Assembly (NCBI RefSeq): GCF_025699125.1
Contig: NZ_JAILWC010000001.1
Location: forward strand, 809,059-873,058
Direction of reading: 5' to 3'
Length of the DNA stretch: 64,000 bases
Origin: Nitrosopumilus sp.
Lineage (GTDB): Archaea > Thermoproteota > Nitrososphaeria > Nitrososphaerales > Nitrosopumilaceae
The notes under the pieces are model-generated. The model worked only from the letters and a program-made list of their open reading frames with translations. It did no database searches and was not told the origin of the DNA. Positions 15,077 through 24,442 of this stretch are shown here, piece after piece. The position numbers and the translations under genes were made by a program. Each line of letters begins with the position of its first letter. Position 1 is the stretch's first letter.

Positions 15077-18034
15077 TCATTTCACATTAAAAAAGTCAGT
15101 TACTCGCGTATCATGATATTCTAATTGAATGACGTGCAGACCAGAATCAAATGGTTTTGATATTATTTCTGAAAATAAGCCTGAAGAATTATCTTTAAGA
15201 GGAATCTCCTCTATCAAATTCCCTTTCTGATCAAAAATATCAACAAAGATATCTTCTCTAAATGCAATTGTCTTCTGAACAGCCCCAGATATTATCAGTT
15301 TATCATTATCATAGGAAGCTTCAATCACTGCGGTACGGGAACGGATGGGAAGGTATCTTTCAATGATCATTTTTAATTCATCGATGTTTTCATCTACACT
15401 TTGAGCATTCTTATCAGTAAACCCTGACTTTATTTCATTAATTACAGATGAAAATCTAGAATTACTAGCAAAATCTTCACCGCCAAATTTTTCTGCAAAT
15501 GATTCTAGTTCTTCAAATTCGCGTGCTAATTCAACCATATTCAAATCAGTTTCACTGTATTCAAAATCAAATTCTTCTTCAACATGAACAATTTGAGTAG
15601 CCTTAGAATCTTGATATTGTAACATTACAACATATAGGCCAGGATCGGTGGGGGCAATCCATTGGGTGAAAAAATCACCTTGCTTGGTATCAGTAAATTT
15701 TAAGCTACTGTGAGTACTTCCATCCATATTGAAAACAGTAACGTAAAGATTTTCGCGCCTATCAAAAATAGATTTTTCAGTAGCGCCCTTTAGAATCCAA
15801 ATATCTTTTTCTGCATCAAATGAGATATCATATATTATTTTTGGGTTTTTGAGAACCAGATGTTCACTAAGATAATCACCAATTTCTGAAATTTTGGATT
15901 CTGCGTCGACAAAGTTTGCAATATCAATTAATTCATTAGCATCAATCATCATTTGATCATACTCATCAACGTATGCAGAAAATTCACTGTTGTGGAAGGT
16001 GGACACCATGTTTGAAAAAGTGCTGAGTTTTTTACGGAATTCAATACGCTTTATCTCATCTGCAGTATATCCAACATCAGACCCCAGAGGATCATTTGCA
16101 TAAGCCTGTGAAACATCTGTCCATTCACCAAATAATTCTCTCACTAACGTATCAGCTTGATCAAGATCATTTTGAATCACAAGATCCCTTACGTTATCTA
16201 TTTTCTCATTGAATTTTTCAGTGAATTGAATATAGTTTGGTAAAAAGCGATTCTTGGTTAAGCTGAGTTCAACCAAGTTTTCAAGAGATTTTGCACGTTG
16301 TAAAATATCACTAGCACGTACTTTGAATGCATCTTTATCATAAGAATCCAAATCGGATTTGATCTGAGGTGCTTTTTCACTTACCCAGGTTAGCAAAACT
16401 TCAATCCTATCAATTCTTGTTATTGAGGGGTTCCCAGATTCCATTTGTTTAGCAGTATCTAAAATTTTAAGAGCATTGTCAATCAAAAATAGATTTTCGT
16501 AATCAGCGTGTAACTCAGCCTTTTCTTTCATAGTCTTGTATTGGAATTCTAAAACAATCAATGGGTTTCGTTTTTCTCTGAGTTCAATCATTGATTGATC
16601 AAATTCAGAAACAATATCCAAAATCTCATCAGGTGATTTAGCATTTTCCACTCGCTCTAAAAGTAATTTCCAATCAGATACAAGACTAGAATCAATACCG
16701 CTTGATTGTGAAATCTCGACACTCTTGTTAATTCTTGAAGAAATATCTATAATCTGAACCATCTGTTTTATGACATATTCAGAATCCAAGATACTTTGAA
16801 CGGATGTAGCGAGTGCAAGATCTGTTTCCAAATCCTCCCAGTCAGGCATGATCAGATTAGCAAGTTCACTGTTTTCTTCGGAATCGCTTGAGATAAATCT
16901 CTCAACAGTGTCTAATTCTCTCAATAGAATTGCGGCCTGATGTAATTCCGAAACGCGTGTTTTAGAATCAAGTAGATCTTCGATAGACTCTTTTTCCATT
17001 AACGAAGGTTTTAGCAATTCCCAATCATTTTGAATTAATCTGTAAAGATCACTTTCTTTTCTAGATACGACATCAAGATATCGGGATTTTGAGAGAATGT
17101 CAATTAGTTCGTTCAATTCTTCAGAATAAATTGGAGCGGTTCCCCTAGCAAAAATAAAGCCCACTTCATTTTTCACAGGCTTGCTCATCACAGTGTCAGA
17201 CTTTGTCATCAAATTAAGCAATGTCTCTTCTAATTCATCAAATGTAGGAGTTCTTTGATTAGTTGCCTTTTCAGGATTTACGTTTCTAATGTCAACAAAA
17301 GCATCAGTTAGTAAATCAACTGCCTTTGTTTTATCACCAATATGATAATAAAATATTGCAGAGTAAATTGTTCTGTCAATAGATTTTGCAAGATCAAAAG
17401 ATATTTTGTCATCATCTAATAACTTCTGCACAGAATCAAGGGAAGAGGATATTGCAGGCCTAATTAACGGATCAACCTCAAGAATCAAATCACTCACAAA
17501 AAACTCACTCCATAAATCAACATATGTGGTTTCCAAGTCAGACAAATCATTTGATGTTTGATTTGATATAGGGGATGAAATATCAAACAATGTGCCAATT
17601 AACAGACCTTGATCTTTTACTAAGTTTTGTGCAAGAGAAAGTTTTTCTTCATTGTTGGGTTCAGAAAACGAAGATGAAGACACAGTAAATGTCGTAGATT
17701 TTGAATAATCACCATAAAATAATTTTATTTCATATTCACCAGAAAGCCCACAAATTCTTCCTTTCAATGGAATAACATCTGTGATGAAAATTCCATTGGG
17801 TAAGGGTATTAGTTGTTGGATTTGACATAAGTCGCCTTCAGGATTAAAAATTTGCATTATTAGGAAAGAATCATCGGTAATGCTTGCAATTTGGCCATAA
17901 ATGAAAAGAGGTTCACCATGGTCATAATTTCCAAAATCATCAAGAAGTGTAATCCTGTCAGGACTTTGAGCTGATGCATACACAGGCATTAATAAAATAA
18001 CAATTAGGCTCAGAATTACCGGAATTTTCCCCAT
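15077..18034 (-). CDS. Large secreted protein with long helical region and beta-sandwich repeats
   Basis: A 985-aa protein with a clear signal peptide (cleavage probably after 'MPVYASA', about residue 22). An N-terminal beta domain ('ITLLDDFGNYDHGEPLFIYG') is followed by a long Leu/Glu/Asp-rich, largely helical stretch (about 130-740). Two more beta modules follow, near 745-830 and 905-985, each with the same plan as the N-terminal one ('FDAEKDIWILKGATEKSIF', 'YDNDKLIISGAVQKTIAF', then a 'GLYVVMLQYQDS'/'GLHVIQLEYHDT' strand). There is no C-terminal anchor. The function is unknown; surface or extracellular. Confidence 0.7.
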   Translation of the reverse strand: MGKIPVILSLIVILLMPVYASAQSPDRITLLDDFGNYDHGEPLFIYGQIASITDDSFLIMQIFNPEGDLCQIQQLIPLPNGIFITDVIPLKGRICGLSGEYEIKLFYGDYSKSTTFTVSSSSFSEPNNEEKLSLAQNLVKDQGLLIGTLFDISSPISNQTSNDLSDLETTYVDLWSEFFVSDLILEVDPLIRPAISSSLDSVQKLLDDDKISFDLAKSIDRTIYSAIFYYHIGDKTKAVDLLTDAFVDIRNVNPEKATNQRTPTFDELEETLLNLMTKSDTVMSKPVKNEVGFIFARGTAPIYSEELNELIDILSKSRYLDVVSRKESDLYRLIQNDWELLKPSLMEKESIEDLLDSKTRVSELHQAAILLRELDTVERFISSDSEENSELANLIMPDWEDLETDLALATSVQSILDSEYVIKQMVQIIDISSRINKSVEISQSSGIDSSLVSDWKLLLERVENAKSPDEILDIVSEFDQSMIELREKRNPLIVLEFQYKTMKEKAELHADYENLFLIDNALKILDTAKQMESGNPSITRIDRIEVLLTWVSEKAPQIKSDLDSYDKDAFKVRASDILQRAKSLENLVELSLTKNRFLPNYIQFTEKFNEKIDNVRDLVIQNDLDQADTLVRELFGEWTDVSQAYANDPLGSDVGYTADEIKRIEFRKKLSTFSNMVSTFHNSEFSAYVDEYDQMMIDANELIDIANFVDAESKISEIGDYLSEHLVLKNPKIIYDISFDAEKDIWILKGATEKSIFDRRENLYVTVFNMDGSTHSSLKFTDTKQGDFFTQWIAPTDPGLYVVMLQYQDSKATQIVHVEEEFDFEYSETDLNMVELAREFEELESFAEKFGGEDFASNSRFSSVINEIKSGFTDKNAQSVDENIDELKMIIERYLPIRSRTAVIEASYDNDKLIISGAVQKTIAFREDIFVDIFDQKGNLIEEIPLKDNSSGLFSEIISKPFDSGLHVIQLEYHDTRVTDFFNVK

Positions 18035-18111
18035 AGAATTACAAACCTACGTTAATCATACTTAAAACTTGAGTAGCTATGATATGTGAAATTTTTTAAT
18101 ATTTGATTTGA

Positions 18112-18327
18112 TCAAGCCATGGCAACTACCATCCGATAGTTGCCAGACTTGATTTTTGGCACAGTGTTGGTATGGTCGATATTTTGCGACATACAAATTG
18201 AATGAAATTGCACTAGTGTGCAAAAGGCACAATCTTTACAAATCATACTATTAGGCATCAAACATTGAGAGCATTTTGAATACTCGTATAATTTTCCACC
18301 GCATTTTCTGCATGATTCATCTGGCAA
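18112..18327 (-). CDS. Small Cys-rich zinc-ribbon protein
   Basis: A 71-aa protein with three Cys pairs: 'CRKCGGKLY', 'CSQCLMPNSMIC' and 'CKDCAFC'. Together with a His ('QFHSICMSQ') they could bind two zinc ions. The protein is soluble and of unknown function. Start ATG 18327, the first codon of the conserved pattern. It is divergent from the methyltransferase gene. Confidence 0.65.
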   Translation of the reverse strand: MPDESCRKCGGKLYEYSKCSQCLMPNSMICKDCAFCTLVQFHSICMSQNIDHTNTVPKIKSGNYRMVVAMA

Positions 18328-18412
18328 TTCTTTTCAAATTAATTTAATGCAAATAAAATATAAGCAACACGTAGAAGTTGTTCATATCAATCATCAGTGA
18401 AACAAGATTATA

Positions 18413-19066
18413 ATGGAAATAAAAAAACAAGGAAGTATGGACAAGGTTAGAAAGACGTTTGATGAATGGGCTCAAAATGGACGAGCAGAATTAATGGAAA
18501 TAGAGCATGGAAAGAATGTTGTAAAATTTTTGCAAACAATATCATTTGATAAGCCATTTACATTTCTAGATGTCGGTTGTGGAAATGGATGGGTAGTTAG
18601 AAAAATAGCAAAAGAAAAAAACTGTAAAAAGGCGATAGGCATAGATAAAAGTAAAAAAATGATCATTCAAGCTACACGAAAAAAAGAAAACAACAAAGAA
18701 GAATACATTCACACAGATGTTGAAACAATGAAGAATAGAAGAAAGTTTGATTTTGTTTTTTCGATGGAGTCTCTTTATTATGCAAATTCAATGGAGTTAG
18801 CACTGAAAAAAATATTCAAACTACTAAAACCAGGTGGAAAATTTTTTTGTGGAACGGACTTTTATTCAGACAATAAGGCCACTGCTAAATGGGCAAAAAT
18901 TATGAAAATACAGATGCACCTACATTCAAAAAAAGAATGGAAAGAGTTTTTTAAAAACGCAGGATTCATTGTAAAAACAAAACAAATCAAAGATTTGAGA
19001 AATACAAAAAAATGGAAGCGAGAATTTGGCACATTATTCATCATAGGCACAAAGCCTAAAAGGTAA
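18413..19066 (+). CDS. Class I SAM-dependent methyltransferase
   Basis: A 217-aa protein with the SAM-binding motif I 'FLDVGCGNGW' at residues 51-60, an acidic end of strand 2 ('IGIDKSKKM'), a motif IV-like 'FDFVFSMESLYYAN' and 'LLKPGGKFFCGTDF' near residue 140. This is a Methyltransf_11/25-type Rossmann fold. The substrate is unknown. The protein is rich in lysine. The ATG at 18413 was chosen; 'MDKVRKTFDEWA' eight codons later is an alternative. It is followed by rnpB on the same strand. Confidence 0.85.
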   Translation: MEIKKQGSMDKVRKTFDEWAQNGRAELMEIEHGKNVVKFLQTISFDKPFTFLDVGCGNGWVVRKIAKEKNCKKAIGIDKSKKMIIQATRKKENNKEEYIHTDVETMKNRRKFDFVFSMESLYYANSMELALKKIFKLLKPGGKFFCGTDFYSDNKATAKWAKIMKIQMHLHSKKEWKEFFKNAGFIVKTKQIKDLRNTKKWKREFGTLFIIGTKPKR

Positions 19067-19098
19067 TATTCAAATTCAATCAAGAAACACAACTATCA

Positions 19099-19380
19099 TG
19101 TGAGCTGGAGCACGATACGCTGCTACGGCAGAGGAAACTCCTCCCTCCATACAGGAAATGTGATCCGGAGATGGATAATCAGAGATGATTGGCAACGGAG
19201 CAGAAAAAAATCCAATATGGCGCACTATGATGGCAAAACCTGAGGTTTCCATAAAAGGAATGAAAAAAGCCGTCCCACATGGAGCAAGGCCAAACAGAAC
19301 TTTAAGTTCCTGTACTAGGTTCAGGTAGGCTGCAAAGCGAAATATCGTGGAAACAGAAGGAGGGTTACTCCCAGCACACA
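19099..19380 (+). ncRNA. rnpB: RNase P RNA
   Basis: This 282-nt segment has the universal RNase P RNA landmarks. CR-I is GAGGAAACTCCTCC at 19131-19144, compared with the consensus GAGGAAAGTCC. CR-V near the 3' end is ACAGAAGGAGGGTTAC at 19353-19368. The ends pair to form helix P1: TGTGAGCTGG at 19099-19108 with CCAGCACACA at 19371-19380 (nine pairs around one A-A mismatch). Size and order fit archaeal RNase P RNA, the ribozyme that cuts 5' leaders from pre-tRNAs. A T-rich stretch follows at once. An open frame on the opposite strand is a by-product of this gene. Confidence 0.93.
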
Positions 19381-19381
19381 T

Positions 19382-19395
19382 AATTTTTTAATTTT
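19382..19395 (+). terminator. T-rich terminator of rnpB
   Basis: AATTTTTTAATTTT directly follows the P1 helix of RNase P RNA. Poly-T runs end transcription in archaea. It lies 8 nt from the stop of the convergent gene at 19403. Confidence 0.5.
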
Positions 19396-19402
19396 AAAAA
19401 TG

Positions 19403-20776
19403 TTAGCTCATTGAGCGAACTTGCTCTTTACAAATCTCTGCATTACACTTGCATGAGGCATCACACAAACATGAACCGTGCATCTCACAATCACACTCAG
19501 AACCCATCTCAGCAGATGCTGCACATCCACAGGCTGCCTCTTCAGTAGCGGATGTCTGTGGTGGTGGACTTTGTTGTTGTGCATTATCATAAACGCTTCG
19601 GGTTTGCTGATAATCAGTTTCATCCTTCAACTGTGCTTCACCTCTATTCGTTTGATAACCACCAGACGATGCACTAGTTTGATAACCAACTAATCTGTTT
19701 GGATCAATTCCTTGTTGTCCAACTTTTTCATTTTTAAGAGATCTATTACTTACAATGAAAAATGCAATTCCTGCAATCGCGGCCATTCCTGCCATTCCAT
19801 AAACTATCATAATTGGAAAGTCACCAGTAGAAGTTGTTGCATATCCCTCCGGAGGCTTTGGTGTAACACCTGCAATTTCAAGACCATCCAATACATCCAA
19901 AGCTCCAAAACCTATGGTAGCCAAGTTTGCTTGGTCGGCGGATTGTACACTTCTAACGGTATATTTTTGATCAGCAACAACATCAGCTGTAAAGACTCTT
20001 TCAACCTGTCTTCCTTCCCTAATGCTGCTTTCTCCCATTGTCCAACTTGACACTACAAAACCAGCTATTTCTTCATCCAATCCAAATGTTCCAGCATCTA
20101 CATTGATTCCAGTTGGATCAAACAAAAAGTGCCAATTTGTAAGTGGTTGTTCTAAAATAAAATCAGCATTAATAATTGGTCTATGTAAAACTTGTTCAGC
20201 TTCAGTTCCAGCAAATACAGCATATACTTCAGGTTCCTTATCCCTCAACATGTTAATTGGAATATTGATTTCTACTCCATCGATATTGACTTCACCATTA
20301 ACAGTCATTCCTCTCCATCCTAGGTCAACCAAAGTTCTTTGGGCATCTTTTGTGATTACATAATCAGACAATGTACCTTCCAAGAGAACTTTATAGTCAA
20401 TTGACGTATTGATAGATCTTCCTTTAAGTAAGAATTCATAGGATACATTCAAATCGGAAACTTTTGCGTGGCTTCCATCATTAGAGAGTTTTTGATTTAA
20501 TTTTGCCATTAATTCCTGAACGCCAGGATTTGATGAATCTGCAGAACCTGAAACTGTCCATTCTTTTCCTTGTAATTCATCAAAGAGTTTTCCGCCGTTT
20601 GGATATTCAATGAAGACAGTTTTGAGATAATGCATTGAAAATGGTGAAGAATCTGAATTAGGATTAATTCTAGCATCCAATTGTGCAGCCCAAGCGGTAC
20701 TGCTAGCTCCAATAACAACAAGTACTGCAAGCAAAACTGTTAAGAGTACAGCTTTAGACACGAGTGAAATCCACAA
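19403..20776 (-). CDS. Surface-exposed membrane protein with cytoplasmic Cys-rich metal-binding tail
   Basis: A 457-aa protein. A signal peptide (residues 1-30, ending 'SSTAWA') is followed by an extracellular beta-rich domain of about 290 residues, one transmembrane helix near 322-343 ('MIVYGMAGMAAIAGIAFFIV') and a 114-residue cytoplasmic tail. The tail is Gln/Ser/Tyr-rich and ends with nine cysteines between residues 416 and 449, in pairs such as 'CGC', 'CDC', 'CLC' and 'CKC'. The Cys cluster looks metallothionein-like and could hold copper, zinc or an Fe-S centre. The family is not recognised. Start ATG 20776; the promoter is divergent from cofD. Confidence 0.75.
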   Translation of the reverse strand: MWISLVSKAVLLTVLLAVLVVIGASSTAWAAQLDARINPNSDSSPFSMHYLKTVFIEYPNGGKLFDELQGKEWTVSGSADSSNPGVQELMAKLNQKLSNDGSHAKVSDLNVSYEFLLKGRSINTSIDYKVLLEGTLSDYVITKDAQRTLVDLGWRGMTVNGEVNIDGVEINIPINMLRDKEPEVYAVFAGTEAEQVLHRPIINADFILEQPLTNWHFLFDPTGINVDAGTFGLDEEIAGFVVSSWTMGESSIREGRQVERVFTADVVADQKYTVRSVQSADQANLATIGFGALDVLDGLEIAGVTPKPPEGYATTSTGDFPIMIVYGMAGMAAIAGIAFFIVSNRSLKNEKVGQQGIDPNRLVGYQTSASSGGYQTNRGEAQLKDETDYQQTRSVYDNAQQQSPPPQTSATEEAACGCAASAEMGSECDCEMHGSCLCDASCKCNAEICKEQVRSMS

Positions 20777-20877
20777 AATAACAGTAATAAACTTATCTTA
20801 AGATTATTGATCGGTATTTTTTGAAAAAGTAATATGGAGTAATTTAGGTAAACCCGATAGTCTTAGGGGAAAATGGT

Positions 20878-21798
20878 ATGATTACAGTATTAGCAGGAGG
20901 AACAGGTTCGGTCAAGTTAGTAAGAGGGTTAGTTGCTCAAGAATCCAAAGTTAACGTAATTAGTAATGTAGGAGACAATTACTGGCTTTATGGACTCTAT
21001 GTTTGTCCAGATATTGATACAATTGTTTACGGCTTGGCAGATTTACTTGATCAAGAAAGAGGTTGGGGAATGAAAAAAGACACATTCAACTTTTTGCGTC
21101 AAATGGAAGTGTTTGGAGAAGAAACATGGTTTAGAGTAGGAGACAGAGATGCTGCAACTCATTTGATTAGAACTAACATGTTAAAGAATGGAAAAAATCT
21201 CAGTGACATCACTAAATGGATGTGTGAGAAATTCGCAGTGAGTGCAAATATTATTCCAGTAACAGATAACAGTATTGAAACTAGAATTACTACAGATAAA
21301 GGAGAACTACATTTACAGGAATATTGGGTTAAACATAGAGGCAAAGATCCTGTTTTAGGAATTCAATACATTGGCGCAGACAAAGCACGTCCAAATCCTG
21401 AAGCAGTTAATGCAATACATGATGCAGACATGGTAATTTTAGCACCAGGAAATCCTCTAACATCAATCGGCCCAATGCTTCAGATAAAAGGCATTAGAAA
21501 AGAACTCTCGAAAATTAAGAAAAAAGTTGTGGCAGTTAGTCCATTAATCGGAGATGATGCCGTAAGCGGACCTGCAGCAAAATACATGCAAGCGGCGGGA
21601 ATTGAATCAAATGCTTATGGGTTAGCAAAGATGTATTCAGATGTATGTTCAAATATCATCATAGACAGTAAAGACAGACTCCTAACAAAAAAAATTCAGA
21701 GTTTAGATATGAGAGTTTTTGAAACAAAAATCACCATGAAAAATAAATTAGCTGAAGACGCATTAGCGAATTTTATTTTAAAACAAGTACACGTTTAA
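20878..21798 (+). CDS. cofD: 2-phospho-L-lactate transferase (F420 biosynthesis)
   Basis: A 306-aa protein with the CofD signature 'VLAGGTGSVKLVRGL' at residues 4-18, the 'VGDNYWLYGLYVCPDID' region near residue 41 and 'LAPGNPLTSIGPML' near 185. CofD joins the activated phospholactate (or phosphoenolpyruvate) moiety to the deazaflavin Fo, giving F420-0. The start is ATG 20878. cofC follows after one base, so the pair is an operon. The length is normal for the family. Confidence 0.93.
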   Translation: MITVLAGGTGSVKLVRGLVAQESKVNVISNVGDNYWLYGLYVCPDIDTIVYGLADLLDQERGWGMKKDTFNFLRQMEVFGEETWFRVGDRDAATHLIRTNMLKNGKNLSDITKWMCEKFAVSANIIPVTDNSIETRITTDKGELHLQEYWVKHRGKDPVLGIQYIGADKARPNPEAVNAIHDADMVILAPGNPLTSIGPMLQIKGIRKELSKIKKKVVAVSPLIGDDAVSGPAAKYMQAAGIESNAYGLAKMYSDVCSNIIIDSKDRLLTKKIQSLDMRVFETKITMKNKLAEDALANFILKQVHV

Positions 21799-21799
21799 T

Positions 21800-22438
21800 T
21801 TGAAAATTGCAGTAATTATTCCTGTAAAGACCTTCACCAAAGCAAAGACGCGTTTAGATTTATCATCAGAGAAAATAGATAATTTATGCAAAATAATGCT
21901 AGAAGAGATTTTACATACAATATCAATTTCACCTCAAATTGATAAAACAATCATAGTAACAAAAGAAGAAAAGGCAATAGAGATTGGGAAAAAATTCAAT
22001 GCGGTAATATTAGTAGATGAAAAAGAAGAAAGTGTAAATAGCGCAGTTGCACTTGCAGACAAATATCTTTTAGAGAACAACTATGATGCATCTATCGTTT
22101 TCCCACAAGACATACCATACATCAAAACTCAAGATATTGATTTTATGTTAAATTACAAAGCACCGCCAAATTTTGCGATAATTATTCCATCAAGAAGATT
22201 TGATGGTACAAATGCCCTTATGAGAATGCCAATAGATCTCATGGAAACTCATTACGATGAAGATAGTTACAAAATCCACATGAATACGGCCAAAGAACAT
22301 ACTCTTAATGTTGCAATGGTTTTTGTAAAGAGAATCATGTGGGATGTAGACAATATTGAAGATCTGAAATTTCTACTAGAACAAAATGAAAAGCCCCAAA
22401 TTGCAGAAAAAATTAAAAAAATTTTAGAGATCAATTAA
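21800..22438 (+). CDS. cofC: 2-phospho-L-lactate guanylyltransferase (F420 biosynthesis)
   Basis: A 212-aa nucleotidyltransferase. The N-terminal 'AVIIPVKTFTKAKTRL' is the CofC start pattern; 'FPQDIPYIKTQDI' near residue 101 carries the metal-binding acidic site, and 'PSRRFDGTNALMR' near 130 is also characteristic. CofC makes the GDP-activated intermediate used by CofD, the gene just before it. The start is TTG 21800, two bases after the cofD stop codon ends. Confidence 0.9.
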   Translation: MKIAVIIPVKTFTKAKTRLDLSSEKIDNLCKIMLEEILHTISISPQIDKTIIVTKEEKAIEIGKKFNAVILVDEKEESVNSAVALADKYLLENNYDASIVFPQDIPYIKTQDIDFMLNYKAPPNFAIIIPSRRFDGTNALMRMPIDLMETHYDEDSYKIHMNTAKEHTLNVAMVFVKRIMWDVDNIEDLKFLLEQNEKPQIAEKIKKILEIN

Positions 22439-22488
22439 ATCAAAACCATAGATAGGATCAATGGAGAAAGAGAGGGATCATCAACAAA

Positions 22489-22497
22489 CTTATAAAC
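22489..22497 (+). promoter_or_regulatory. TATA box of tfb
   Basis: CTTATAAAC, about 58 nt before the ATG at 22551. Transcription would start near 22520, giving a short leader that contains GGGAGAT, a partial Shine-Dalgarno, before the ATG. Confidence 0.4.
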
Positions 22498-22550
22498 AAT
22501 AAATTAGAAAATGTTAAATATCATAATAAAAAGTTTTGGGAGATATAAAA

Positions 22551-23459
22551 ATGGTTAAAAAATTAAATCCAAAAGACAGATGTCCAAGATGTGGGCAGGG
22601 CACAGTAGTCACAGATGCCAATACAGGAGAGAATTTTTGTGGAAAATGCGGATTTGTAATTACAGATAAAGTTGAAGAGTCTGGACCTGAATGGAGATCA
22701 TTTTCAAATGAAGGCGAAAACAAAAGCAGGGCAGGAGTTCCAACATCACTTGCAATGCACGATATGGGATTAGCCACAGTAATCAACCCACAAAATAGAG
22801 ATGCAACAGGAAAGCCACTCACAGCGTCGATGAAAAGTACAATTGAGAGACTAAGAACTTGGGACAGTAGAAGTCAAGTTCACGAACCAGTAGATAGAAA
22901 TTTCAGACAAGCATTTAGTGAATTAGACAGATTAAAAGACAAACTTGCAGTAGGAGATGCAGTTATTGAAAAAGCAGCTTATATCTACAGAAAAGCATTA
23001 GAAAAAGGACTAGTACGTGGACGTTCCATTTCAGCTTTAATTGCATCAGCATTGTATGCAGCATGTAGAGATACAGAAACTCCCAGAACGTTAAAAGATA
23101 TAGGACAGGCAAGCAACATCAAGCGAAAAGACATTGCAAGGTGTTATCGTCTTTTGCTAAGAGAATTAAATCTGAAAATGCCGGTAGTGGATCCTGTAAA
23201 ATGTATTTCAAGAATTGCAAGTAAAGCAGGATTATCAGAAAAAACAAAGAGAAAAGCGACAAAGATTTTACAGACTGCAGAAGAAAATAAAATTTCAGCA
23301 GGTAAAGATCCAATGGGATTGGCAGCTGCTGCACTTTATGTTGCATGCGTCACAAATGGAGAAAACAAGACTCAACGAGATGTTGCAGAAGCTGCAGGTG
23401 TAACAGAAGTCACAATCAGAAACAGGTACAAAGGATTGAAAGTAGCGTTAAATCTCTAG
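22551..23459 (+). CDS. tfb: Transcription initiation factor TFB
   Basis: A 302-aa archaeal TFIIB homologue. The N-terminal zinc ribbon has Cys11, Cys14, Cys30 and Cys33 ('CPRCGQ', 'CGKCGF'). It is followed by the B-finger region ('PEWRSFSNEG') and two cyclin-like repeats (about residues 105-200 and 205-300; 'GRSISALIASALYAACR' and 'KDPMGLAAAALYVACV'). TFB bridges TBP and RNA polymerase at promoters. I chose ATG 22551 rather than an upstream TTG at 22536 because 'MVKKLNPKDRCPRC' is the natural N-terminus. The stop overlaps the CPBP protease gene by 12 nt. Confidence 0.95.
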   Translation: MVKKLNPKDRCPRCGQGTVVTDANTGENFCGKCGFVITDKVEESGPEWRSFSNEGENKSRAGVPTSLAMHDMGLATVINPQNRDATGKPLTASMKSTIERLRTWDSRSQVHEPVDRNFRQAFSELDRLKDKLAVGDAVIEKAAYIYRKALEKGLVRGRSISALIASALYAACRDTETPRTLKDIGQASNIKRKDIARCYRLLLRELNLKMPVVDPVKCISRIASKAGLSEKTKRKATKILQTAEENKISAGKDPMGLAAAALYVACVTNGENKTQRDVAEAAGVTEVTIRNRYKGLKVALNL

Positions 23460-24437
23460 AGCAGATTCTTTTTTTGAATTAAATCGATTCACAAATAAAA
23501 TTGATGTAGAAATTATTCCCGATATTAACAAAAGTATTTCCAATGAAGACATTAGTGAATGAGAAAATGCTTCTTCAACAGATATGAAATTTAATTGAGA
23601 AACGAAATTAGCATAGGAGAAAATAAAATAATTCATTGCCCAATGGATTAAGAGTGAAGCTACGAATCCATATCTTAGATATACCCATCCTAAAATAATT
23701 CCACTAGCAGCAGCTTGAGCAAATTTTCCTTCACTCCAAGATTCTGCAAACGCAATATGTGCAAAACCAAAGAATATACCTACAAAGACAATTAGTAAAA
23801 TTGCTTTTTTATTATCGTGGAGATGTAATGAACTAGGAGTCCACAAACATTTGATGAAATATCGTAGTGAAGATTTATGAGAGTATAGGACAAATAATGG
23901 AATACCTATCAAAATCAGACGAAACCCAAATTCTTCAATAAAAGGTGCAAGGCTAACATAAAAAAACTGAATCAGATCATTATCGTCTAGTGGAGGTACA
24001 GTTACAATTCCAAATGCCTCTTGAATAAAATTAATCAACGCAGAGATTAAAATTAAAATTGAAAACCATTTTGTAATTCCAATCATATAGTTAGACGTAG
24101 TGTTGAATTTGCCAAAAGAGATGATTGATGAAATAGATTTCAGAAACCCATCTTTTGGGCCAAAAATTGCGATTGCAAACAATATTGCATAAAAAGTCCA
24201 CAAAACAGCAAAAACATCCCCAATACTAACATCAAGATGAAATTGATACAATTCTGTGCCTTCAAAAAGTGTCAAATGAGTAAGCGGATATTCATGATTG
24301 ATATCCCCACCAATATCACTTTCAAAAACAATGTAAACACCAATGGGAAACGATACAAGCAACAAGCCAAGAATGACCGATTGTAATGCCGTAAATGGAA
24401 TTCCAAGGAATTGAAGAATTCTATTTGAATTTTGCAA
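23448..24437 (-). CDS. CPBP-family intramembrane glutamic endopeptidase (CAAX protease-like)
   Basis: A 329-aa multi-spanning membrane protein. The family active site is visible: Glu168-Glu169 and Arg173 in 'FIEEFGFRLILIG', a His in 'FGFAHIAFAE' near residue 226, and a C-terminal 'HWAMNYFIF' near 267. The CPBP/Abi family contains Rce1-type proteases that cut prenylated or other membrane proteins; the substrate here is unknown. Start ATG 24437. It follows the SUI1 gene by five bases on the same strand. Confidence 0.85.
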   Translation of the reverse strand: MQNSNRILQFLGIPFTALQSVILGLLLVSFPIGVYIVFESDIGGDINHEYPLTHLTLFEGTELYQFHLDVSIGDVFAVLWTFYAILFAIAIFGPKDGFLKSISSIISFGKFNTTSNYMIGITKWFSILILISALINFIQEAFGIVTVPPLDDNDLIQFFYVSLAPFIEEFGFRLILIGIPLFVLYSHKSSLRYFIKCLWTPSSLHLHDNKKAILLIVFVGIFFGFAHIAFAESWSEGKFAQAAASGIILGWVYLRYGFVASLLIHWAMNYFIFSYANFVSQLNFISVEEAFSHSLMSSLEILLLISGIISTSILFVNRFNSKKESALEI

Positions 24438-24442
24438 TGTAT

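Noticed and set aside
19076..19381. 101-codon minus-strand open frame
   Set aside because: It coincides with RNase P RNA; conserved RNA motifs explain the sequence.
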